From positions 3,224,001 to 3,288,000 of the forward strand of contig NZ_CP100000.1 of assembly GCF_024138165.1 (NCBI RefSeq): a DNA stretch of 64,000 nucleotides, given 5' to 3'. Below, piece after piece: positions 58,050-64,000 of the stretch. Origin of the DNA: Halorussus vallis. Its GTDB lineage: Archaea; Halobacteriota; Halobacteria; Halobacteriales; Haladaptataceae. Position numbers and translations under genes: made by a program. Under the pieces are notes generated by a model. It was not told the origin of the DNA. It ran no database searches and was given only the letters and a program-made list of their open reading frames with translations. The first letter of the stretch is position 1. Each line of letters begins with the position of its first letter.

Positions 58050-59252
58050 CTACTCGACGGCGATGACGTTCGATTCGAGGTCCCGCGGGAAGTAGGTCAA
58101 CCACTCGACGCCGTCTTCGGTGATGGCGACGGTGTCCGAGTGGCGATACCCGTACTCGTCGGTGTAGATGCCGGGTTCGATGGTGTAGACGTGGCCCGGT
58201 TCCATCTCGGCGTCTCCCTCGTCTCTGGTTTCTCGGCCCTCGCAGTGGGCGGTCCACCCACGGTCGATGTACGGCGGTTCGTGGGCGCCGAGACCGATGT
58301 TGTGCCCGACGTGGTGGCGCGCGAGGTCGGCGACGCCCTGCTCCTCGAAGTAGTCCCACACGGCTTCGTCGACGCTGGAGACGGGGACGCCCGGCCCGAG
58401 CGCGTCGATGGCGATGGTCTGGGCTTCGAGCATCAACTCGAAGTAGTGGGCCTGCTCGTCGGTGGGTTCGCCCAGGAACATCGTCCGTTCGAGTTCCGAG
58501 AAGTAGCCGTCGACGTTCGCGCTCGCGCCGGTGATGAGCACGTCGCCCTCCTGCAGGCGGCGGTTCGCGGTGTGGCCGTGGGGCAGGGCGGTCTGCTCGC
58601 CGGTGATGTAACCCGCGAACGCCGGGCCGTCGCCGCGAGTGCGCGGGACGTACTCCGAACCGAGCGTGTCGAGCATGGTTCTGGAGGCCTCCATCGACGC
58701 CCGCTGGCTCACGGTCGCGGGGTGGGCGCCGACCTCGGTGTAGTCGGCCAGGTAGCGGTGGGCGAGGTTGCCCCACCGCGCCGACTCCCGTATCAACTCG
58801 ACCTCCGCGTCGGATTTAGCCCACCGCATCCGGTCGACCCAGTTCTGGGTTTCGACGGTCACGAACTCCGAGAGCTTCGGCCCCTCGTAGCCCATCACGC
58901 CCGGCGCGCCGTCGGCGTCGGCCGCCACGGACTCGGCGCCGAGGTCCGAGAGCATCGACGCCGCGGTTCGAATCGGCTCGCCGCCGGGGTAGTCGAAGTA
59001 GTGGTGGACGGCGTCGACGCGCGGGTTGGCCTCGACGCGCTCGACTTCGAGGCGCGGCACCGTCAGTTCGACGCGGTCGTCGGTGACCGCGAGCGCGACC
59101 GGCCGCTCGGTCTGGATGTGGTCGAAGCCCGTCAGGTACTCGATGCTGGTCGCGCCGAACCAGACGCCCGCCTCGGCGCCTGCATCGGCGATGCGCTCGC
59201 GGACGGCCGCGAGTCGGTCGGCGAACTCGGAGTCGGGTACGCGGGTCGGCAT
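58050..59252 (-). CDS. M24-family protein (Xaa-Pro peptidase/creatinase fold) lacking metal ligands
   Basis: The 400-residue protein has the N-terminal creatinase domain (FADRLAAVRERIADAGAEAG, VWFGATSIEYLTGFDHIQT) and the pita-bread domain. Of the five metal ligands of M24 peptidases, His317 (HHVGHNIGLGAHE) and Glu359 (YTIEPGIY) are present. The first Asp is Thr241 (VLITGASANVDG), the second is Glu253 (SELERTM) and the last Glu is Ser372 (YRHSDTVAITEDG). This matches metal-independent members such as creatinase or ectoine hydrolases better than aminopeptidase P. ATG start at 59252. Confidence 0.85.
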   Translation of the reverse strand: MPTRVPDSEFADRLAAVRERIADAGAEAGVWFGATSIEYLTGFDHIQTERPVALAVTDDRVELTVPRLEVERVEANPRVDAVHHYFDYPGGEPIRTAASMLSDLGAESVAADADGAPGVMGYEGPKLSEFVTVETQNWVDRMRWAKSDAEVELIRESARWGNLAHRYLADYTEVGAHPATVSQRASMEASRTMLDTLGSEYVPRTRGDGPAFAGYITGEQTALPHGHTANRRLQEGDVLITGASANVDGYFSELERTMFLGEPTDEQAHYFELMLEAQTIAIDALGPGVPVSSVDEAVWDYFEEQGVADLARHHVGHNIGLGAHEPPYIDRGWTAHCEGRETRDEGDAEMEPGHVYTIEPGIYTDEYGYRHSDTVAITEDGVEWLTYFPRDLESNVIAVE

Positions 59253-59641
59253 TTGCTACGAGCGACGGAACGCGCCGTGTTAAACGTTCACCCGCAGGCA
59301 AATCGGCCGGCGACGCGACGACCCATCGGGTCGTCGGGTCGCCGATTCGTCTCTCGTGTCGACTCCTCTCGCGTCGATTCTTCTCACCTGGACTCCTCTC
59401 GCGTAGATTCTCCGCTCGGATAGGCGACACTTATCGAGAACGCCGACCCGAGTCAGACGCGGGGACCGACGGTTCGCTCGGCCTAACTCCGCGCCCGCGG
59501 TCCAAATACGGGATTTCGAACGGGAAACGCCCGATTTCCCGCGTAAATCTGCCTTAATCCGGTTTCAAGCCGTCTGAACCGGGGTTGAGGGCTGTACGGA
59601 TTCAAACGGCTCGACGGCGTCCGGATGACCTGGGAGAACAG
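59253..59641. other. Intergenic region with tandem repeat
   Basis: About 390 bases between divergent genes. The left half carries the tandem repeat at 59361-59420; the right half holds AT-richer sequence with CGGGAAACGCCC-like complementary pieces (59518-59540). No ORF was supported. Confidence 0.5.
59361..59420. repeat. Tandem repeat, 30-bp unit, two copies
   Basis: Two 30-base units begin GACTCCTCTCGCGT; each splits into two degenerate 15-base halves (GACTCCTCTCGCGTC and GATTCTTCTCACCTG). It lies upstream of the M24 gene. No coding role. Confidence 0.75.
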
Positions 59642-60271
59642 ATGGTTGACCCAGAACAAGACGCTGATACGAACGACACGATAGACCGACGAACGATACT
59701 GAAGGGGACCGCCGTCGCGGGGTTCACCGGCGCCGGACTGACCGGCGCCGCGAGCGCCCAGTCCTGGAAGGAACTCCGGTTCGACTCGGTTTCCGAGGAA
59801 CTGTTCTCGTACACCGTCAGCGTGAGCGGGGAACTGAAGCGCGCGCCGAACCGGGACGGGGGCGACGAACTGGTCGACGAGAACACGGCGCGGGGCCGGG
59901 CCAGGGGCGGCAACCACGACGACTGGTACTTCACGGGCGAGATTACCCAACTCCAACTCAGCGGGCCGGGGAAGGTGTACGTCGACGGAGAACTCGTCGA
60001 GGACACCACCGACGACAGCGGGGACCTCCCCAACACGGTGACTATCGAGTCGAAGGGCGAGAAGGTCCGCTATCGGTTCCAGGTCGGCGGAGACGTCGAA
60101 AAGGCGGGCGAGGCCGGCGGCACCGACGAGATAGACGGCCACCGGGTGCGGGGCACCGTCGGGACGAGCGACCCCGACGACGAGATAGACACCTACCGGT
60201 ACTCCGGCGATATCGCGTTCGACGATCCGTCGGGACCGCTGTCGGTGACGCTCGACTTCGGGGACGAGTAG
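59642..60271 (+). CDS. Tat-exported protein of unknown function
   Basis: The 209-residue product has a twin-arginine leader (IDRRTILKGTAVAGFTGAGL) with an A-S-A cleavage site. The mature part is acidic and strand-rich (ELRFDSVSEELFSYTVSVSG, DDWYFTGEITQLQLSGPGKV, DIAFDDPSGPLSVTLDFGDE). It looks like a beta-sandwich. The ATG at 59642 (MVDPEQDADT) directly precedes the leader; an earlier ATG at 59585 is less likely. Function not recognised. Confidence 0.75.
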   Translation: MVDPEQDADTNDTIDRRTILKGTAVAGFTGAGLTGAASAQSWKELRFDSVSEELFSYTVSVSGELKRAPNRDGGDELVDENTARGRARGGNHDDWYFTGEITQLQLSGPGKVYVDGELVEDTTDDSGDLPNTVTIESKGEKVRYRFQVGGDVEKAGEAGGTDEIDGHRVRGTVGTSDPDDEIDTYRYSGDIAFDDPSGPLSVTLDFGDE

Positions 60272-60310
60272 CGGAGGCGACGGGCCTGCGGCCCGGGCGC
60301 GCCGGACTGC

Positions 60311-61294
60311 TCAGCCGTGGATGCCCATCGCTTCGATTTGCTCTTGGTAGCGGTTGCGGATGGTGACCTCGGTGACCTGCGCGACGTCTGCGACCTCGCG
60401 CTGGGTCTTCTTCTCGTTACAGAGTAGCGACGCCGCGTAGATGGCGGCCGCCGCGTACCCCGTCGGCGACTTGCCCGACAGCAGGCCCTGCTCGGAGGTC
60501 GTCTCGATGATCTCGTTGGCCTTGGCCTGGACTTCCTCGGAGAGGTCGAGTTTCGAAGAGAACCGCGGGACGTACTTCTTGGGGTCGACGGGCTTCATCT
60601 CCAGGTCGAGTTCCTGGGAGACGTACCGATACGTTCGGCCGATCTCCTTGCGCTCGACCCGCGAGGCGCCCGAAACTTCCTCCAGACTGCGGGGGATGCC
60701 CTCCATCCGGCAGGCGGCGTAGAGCGCGCTGGTGGCGACGCCCTCGATGGAACGACCCCGGATGAGGTCTTCCTTGAGCGCCCGCCGGTAGATGACGCTC
60801 GAAACCTCACGAACGGAGCGTGGTACACCGAGCGCGGAGGCCATGCGGTCGATCTCGCTGAGCGCGAACTGGAGGTTGCGCTCGCCCGCGTCCTTCGTCC
60901 GGATGCGCTCTTGCCACTTGCGCAGACGGTGCATCTGACTGCGCTTCTTCGAGGAGATAGAACGGCCGTAGGCGTCCTTGTCCTTCCAGTCGATGGTCGT
61001 GGTCAGCCCCTTGTCGTGCATCGTGTTCGTCGTGGGCGCACCCACGCGGGACTTGCTCTGGCGTTCCTGGTGGTTGAACGCGCGCCACTCGGGGCCGCGG
61101 TCGACGTTGTCCTCCTCCAGAACTAGTCCGCACTCCTCGCAGGTGACCTCGGTTCCGTCCGGACTCTTGATGAGTTTCGCGGAGTCGCACTCCGGACACT
61201 CCTGCTTTTCGCCGCGTTGGGCCTGCTCCTCCCCTTCCTGGGCTTCCTGCTTCGTCTGTTCGCCTCGTCCTTGCCGGCGCCTAGTTCTCTCCAC
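60311..61294 (-). CDS. tfb: Transcription initiation factor IIB (TFB)
   Basis: The 327-residue factor recruits RNA polymerase to TBP-bound promoters. It has an N-terminal zinc ribbon (C-P-E-C-D...C-E-E-C-G, about 33-56) and a B-finger/linker ([20 protein letters not shown]). Two cyclin repeats follow ([40 protein letters not shown]). The C-terminal HTH-like segment [20 protein letters not shown] contacts BRE. Haloarchaea have several TFBs; which paralog this is cannot be said. It starts with GTG at 61294 and has a charged Lys/Glu/Gln extension before the ribbon. It follows truD on the same strand. Confidence 0.95.
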   Translation of the reverse strand: MERTRRRQGRGEQTKQEAQEGEEQAQRGEKQECPECDSAKLIKSPDGTEVTCEECGLVLEEDNVDRGPEWRAFNHQERQSKSRVGAPTTNTMHDKGLTTTIDWKDKDAYGRSISSKKRSQMHRLRKWQERIRTKDAGERNLQFALSEIDRMASALGVPRSVREVSSVIYRRALKEDLIRGRSIEGVATSALYAACRMEGIPRSLEEVSGASRVERKEIGRTYRYVSQELDLEMKPVDPKKYVPRFSSKLDLSEEVQAKANEIIETTSEQGLLSGKSPTGYAAAAIYAASLLCNEKKTQREVADVAQVTEVTIRNRYQEQIEAMGIHG

Positions 61295-61470
61295 CCTTCG
61301 AATTTATCGAGGGGAAAGGTAAGACTTGTGTGCAATGTCGAACGGATGCGAGAGGTTGTCACGCAAAGGAATCGCGGCGGTCCGGTCGCGCTCCCGTCCG
61401 GCGTTCTGCCGCACCTGTGGGAGTCATTTCGGCTAGTTCTCGGGGCTTCCTTCGCGTATTTCGCCGGCCG

Positions 61471-61560
61471 TCCTTCCGCGTACACCCCTTCCGGCCACCC
61501 TTCCGCACACCCCTTCCGCACACCCCTTCCGACTGCCCTTCCGCGTACCCCTGCCGGTCG
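61471..61560. repeat. Degenerate short tandem repeat between truD and tfb
   Basis: About seven units of 12-15 bases with core CCTTCCGCACACC are arranged head to tail, 177 bases upstream of the tfb GTG and next to the truD stop. Unit variations include CCTTCCGGCCAC and CCTTCCGACTGC. It may affect tfb transcription or be a slippage tract. Confidence 0.7.
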
Positions 61561-61577
61561 GCCCGACCCGCGTCCGT

Positions 61578-62936
61578 TCACTCGTCCGCCGGGTCGGTCT
61601 TGAGGAACTCCCGCAGGACCACCGTCGCGTACGACCCCTTCGGGAGCGCGAACGCGAAGGTCGGCGGGTCCGAGTCGACGTCGAGGTCGGTCCGGACAAG
61701 CACCGCCCGGCGGGTGCCCGTCGAGTGGAACTCGCCCGGGAGGTCGAAGTCGCTCGGTTCGAGGCCGAGGTCGTCTAACACCTCGCGCTCTATCTCGCCC
61801 TGTTCGCCCTCGGCGAGTTCGGTTTCGGTGCCGACCAGCGGGACGGTCACGAACGCCCGGCCGCGCTCGCAGTGGCGCGCGACCGTCTCGACGCGCTTTT
61901 CGGTCACGCGCTGTTCGCGGTCGACGTCCGGGAGCGTCAGGCCGTCGACCGTCTCCGAAAAGCAGACCACGTCGCCGGCCACCGGACGGCCGAAGGGCAG
62001 TCCCCGTTCGAGTCGCTCGCTCAGGATGCGGTTGAACGCGTACGACTGGGCGGCGTTGACGAACAGGCGCTGGAGGTTCGAGGGGACGGCCTCCAGGGCG
62101 GTCCGGAAGTCTGCGGGGTCGTCGCCGCCGGTTTCGACCAACGAGGACAGCATCGCGCGCTCGAACCCCAGGCGGTTCGGCAGGGCGTCCAGCGCGGCCT
62201 TCCAGTCCCGGTCGGCGAAGGCGTCCTCGACCTCCCGGCGGGCCCGCTGGGTCCCCTCGGGTTCGGAGTCGTAGGGGTTCCCGACGTAGGCCCGGACCGC
62301 CTCCTCCCACTCCCCGTCGGCGACCCGCAGGCCGACCTCGTGGGTGACCGGCCGGCGACTCCCGAAGCGCTGCTGGCCGAAGAAGTTCGGGACGCCGACC
62401 GTCGGCGGTTCGTCGCCGCTCGCCGGCGGTCCCGCGCCGGCGAACTCGGCCAACTCCTCGCGCACCCGCTGGGCGTTCTCTGGATGCTCGGCGTCCCGGA
62501 CCGTGATCTCGAACTCGTTGCCCGCCAGGTCGCCGAACTCCAGTCCGCGACCCGCCCGGCCCAGCGCTTCGATTTCGGCGTTTCGAATCTCGACGCCGTC
62601 GAGGGCCTCGGGGTCGACTTTCCGGAGGGTGAAGAGCTGAGTCGTCACTGCGTGCTTGTCCTTGGTGCCGGCCCACGAAACGCGCTCGCGGCTGATTCCC
62701 AGCGCGTCCGAGAGTCGGCGCGCGAAGTCGTTGGTGTCCCAGCCCCGGAGCGTCGCCCGGAGCACGAGGTGGGCGTACGCCCCGGGGTCGGCGTCGAGCG
62801 GTTCGGCGTCGAAGCGCTCTATCTCCCGGACCCGGAAGTCCTCGCTGTCGACCTTGATGCGGCCGCCGACGCCGTCGGCGTCGCTGACGAAGTGTTCGAT
62901 GCCGACCGCCCGCTCGACTGGGTACGCCTCGCGCAT
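61578..62936 (-). CDS. truD: tRNA pseudouridine(13) synthase TruD
   Basis: The 452-residue enzyme makes pseudouridine-13 in t[23 protein letters not shown], the catalytic [17 protein letters not shown] with Asp, [20 protein letters not shown] and RALIN-type insertion regions match TruD. Archaeal members carry an insertion domain, present here (about 190-300). Start at the ATG 62936 ([18 protein letters not shown]). Upstream of tfb on the same strand. Confidence 0.94.
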   Translation of the reverse strand: MREAYPVERAVGIEHFVSDADGVGGRIKVDSEDFRVREIERFDAEPLDADPGAYAHLVLRATLRGWDTNDFARRLSDALGISRERVSWAGTKDKHAVTTQLFTLRKVDPEALDGVEIRNAEIEALGRAGRGLEFGDLAGNEFEITVRDAEHPENAQRVREELAEFAGAGPPASGDEPPTVGVPNFFGQQRFGSRRPVTHEVGLRVADGEWEEAVRAYVGNPYDSEPEGTQRARREVEDAFADRDWKAALDALPNRLGFERAMLSSLVETGGDDPADFRTALEAVPSNLQRLFVNAAQSYAFNRILSERLERGLPFGRPVAGDVVCFSETVDGLTLPDVDREQRVTEKRVETVARHCERGRAFVTVPLVGTETELAEGEQGEIEREVLDDLGLEPSDFDLPGEFHSTGTRRAVLVRTDLDVDSDPPTFAFALPKGSYATVVLREFLKTDPADE

Positions 62937-63132
62937 TCGTCTCCCGGTTGGTGGCGGGGTCGCTTGTATCTGACTTCCTGCGACCGGGGGTTGGTGGATG
63001 TTTGTGTGAATGGAGTCGGTCGAGATGTTGGCGGTACGAAAACGCAGGGGTAACTACGATGACCGCGACCGCTTCGAAAGCCACAGCACGCTCACCGTGG
63101 CACACAGCAACGACGATGACCGTAACCGCCCC

Positions 63133-63166
63133 GAAAGCCCCCGACCGCTCGCGGTCGGCCCCTTTC
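63133..63166 (-). repeat. Dispersed structured element, copy 4 (minimal form)
   Basis: On the minus strand GAAAG, GGGCC, GACCGC, a GA turn, GCGGTC, GGGGG and CTTTC follow one another in 34 bases. Two stems (GAAAG/CTTTC and GACCGC/GCGGTC) flank an internal loop of Gs. The left flank GGCGGGACT matches copies 1 and 2. It is the shortest and cleanest version. Confidence 0.7.
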
Positions 63167-63383
63167 AGTCCCGCCCTGCCAGTTGGTCAGCCGAGCGTTC
63201 CTCTGGATTGGTTCACAGGCGGTTTCGAAGGCTGAACGCCACACATGGCGCGCGCTGGCGCGGTCCCGCGGTTTGGGTCCGCGCCATCTTCGTGCGAGGG
63301 ATGAGCATCGCAGGCCGTCAGGCCGAGAAGCGCAGTCGGTTGGGGAGGGTGTGGCCTGCGGTTGCGGTGCTGTTTGGGTGGAT

Positions 63384-63503
63384 GAAAGGGGCCGGCCGGT
63401 CGCGTATACTTTAGTCGCCTCTGCAGGCCACTATTCTCGCCGAGCGCCGCAGGCGCGAGGCATGAATATCCTGCAGAGCGACCGCGAGCGGGCGGGGGCT
63501 TTC
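63384..63503 (+). repeat. Dispersed structured element, copy 3
   Basis: GAAAG (63384) and CTTTC (to 63503) enclose paired CCGGTCGCG and CGCGAGCGG-type arms and an inner hairpin in which GTCGCCTCTGCAGG (63414-63427) pairs with CCTGCAGAGCGAC (63470-63482), one base bulged. The inner stem sequence differs from copy 1 while pairing is kept. Confidence 0.7.
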
Positions 63504-63579
63504 GGAGTCATCACTGTCTTGGCTGTCTCGGAGGGTGCATGGCGAGCAGATGGAGCTTTTTGGCTGTTCTCGGTGTCCA

Positions 63580-64000
63580 TCACCGTGGTTGTCCGTGACG
63601 GCCCGCTACCCAGTACGAACCGTCTCCCCCTCGACACCGAACGTCCGAACGTTGCAGGAACGTCGGTTCCTCGGCCAACCCGTACTCGAAGAGGACGCGG
63701 AGACAGACCGTGCCGGTCGTCCTCCGGCCGACCGACAACTCCCCGCGGACGGTGTGGTCGTCGACCACGCCGTGCACCGCGACGGGGCCGAAGCTCTCGC
63801 CCGGGTCCCGGACGACGGTTTTGCTGGTCCCCGGGGCCACCTCACGCGACACCCACTCCCCGAGTCCGTCGCTCGTCTCGACGACGAAGTGGAACGCGTG
63901 CCGGGCGTCGGTCCCGTTCGCGAGTTCGACGTCGACTCGCCGGACTTCGGCCGTGCTCTCGCCGAAGCCCGCACACCCGGCGAGCAGTCCGACCGCGGTG
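63580..64000 (-). CDS. Exported lipoprotein, N-terminus outside the window
   Basis: The frame is open to the window end, and near it reads TAVGLLAGCAGFGEST, a lipobox with the lipidated Cys, so the start lies a few codons beyond base 64000. The mature part (about 125 residues) has strands such as RRVDVELANGTDARHAFHFV and GPVAVHGVVDDHTVRGELSV, an Ig-like or beta-sandwich pattern. Family not recognised. A GTG inside (63852) gives only a truncated version and should not be used as the start. Confidence 0.7.
   Translation of the reverse strand, partial: TAVGLLAGCAGFGESTAEVRRVDVELANGTDARHAFHFVVETSDGLGEWVSREVAPGTSKTVVRDPGESFGPVAVHGVVDDHTVRGELSVGRRTTGTVCLRVLFEYGLAEEPTFLQRSDVRCRGGDGSYWVAGRHGQPR

Larger units (their letters stand above)
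62937..63579. other. Intergenic region holding two copies of the structured element
   Basis: About 640 bases without a credible gene; ORFs here are Arg/Pro/Ser-rich and repetitive (T-M-T-V-T-A-P-K-A-P-D-R-S-R-S). Element copies 4 (minus, 63133-63166) and 3 (plus, 63384-63503) point in opposite directions. A degenerate duplicate of the copy 4 right flank lies at 63058-63085 (GATGACCGCGACCGCTTCG against GATGACCGTAACCGCCCCG). Confidence 0.55.

Noticed and set aside
61123-63105. 660-codon minus-strand ORF over truD and the tfb 5' region
   Set aside because: Out-of-frame shadow of truD; the translation is Arg/Gly/Pro-rich without domains.
1-64000. tRNA, rRNA or CRISPR array
   Set aside because: No tRNA-like T-arm with matching acceptor stem, no rRNA sequence and no regularly spaced direct repeats were found by eye; the structured elements lack spacers.

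Overview
This window is haloarchaeal chromosome (class Halobacteria). The signs are very acidic proteins, twin-arginine leaders with lipobox or PGF-CTERM anchors, a TFB-type transcription factor, bop-activator-type HTH regulators, DUF7344/DUF7504-type families, the archaeal CobY/CbiZ route to cobalamin and many GTG starts. The genus cannot be fixed from the sequence.

The window has two visibly different parts. Bases 1 to about 26.9 kb are more AT-rich and look like an accessory or plasmid-derived island. They hold two restriction-endonuclease-fold proteins, an OB-fold ssDNA-binding-like protein, a VapBC pair plus a decayed duplicate of it, two sensor kinases, an SDR, a DUF7504 protein, a small zinc-finger protein, and a PQQ-propeller lipoprotein beside a Cys-rich HTH regulator and a truncated haemoglobin. 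A 916-residue secreted nuclease with lamin-tail domains follows, then an MNT-HEPN toxin-antitoxin pair split by an IS200/IS605-type tnpB element. The part ends with a convergent HerA/VirB4-like ATPase and primase-polymerase pair. Fragments of a PIN toxin, a VOC protein and a VapC toxin show heavy turnover.

From about 26.98 kb the composition becomes GC-rich. Genes here are an HSL-type hydrolase, a secreted AstE-like metallopeptidase with a PKD domain, a DUF389 protein, a second tnpB element with an intact catalytic triad, an MFS transporter and a MinD-like ATPase. At 36.1-43.0 kb lies the least explained locus: three consecutive, overlapping substrate-binding-protein-fold genes with no signal peptide and no permease or ATPase. 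A cupin and a VOC protein diverge from them, followed by an aldehyde:ferredoxin oxidoreductase, and a fourth gene fuses a winged HTH to the same NMT1/THI5-like fold. This looks like a cytoplasmic pathway with its own one-component regulator rather than an importer.

From 44.8 to 57.0 kb is a late cobalamin pathway in two translationally coupled minus-strand operons: cobT-cbiA-cobA-cbiP, and HAD-cbiB-cobS-cobY-cobD-cbiZ. A BtuF-like exported binding protein is divergent from the first. The end of the window holds a solitary nuoB, an M24 protein lacking metal ligands, a Tat-exported protein, tfb, truD and a partial lipoprotein.

Two non-coding themes recur. One is a dispersed structured element (GAAAG...CTTTC outer stem, four copies, with compensatory changes in the inner hairpin). 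The other is a set of perfect GC-rich palindromes (29-54 bp), several lying inside the low-complexity linkers of coding genes. No rRNA, tRNA or CRISPR array was seen.
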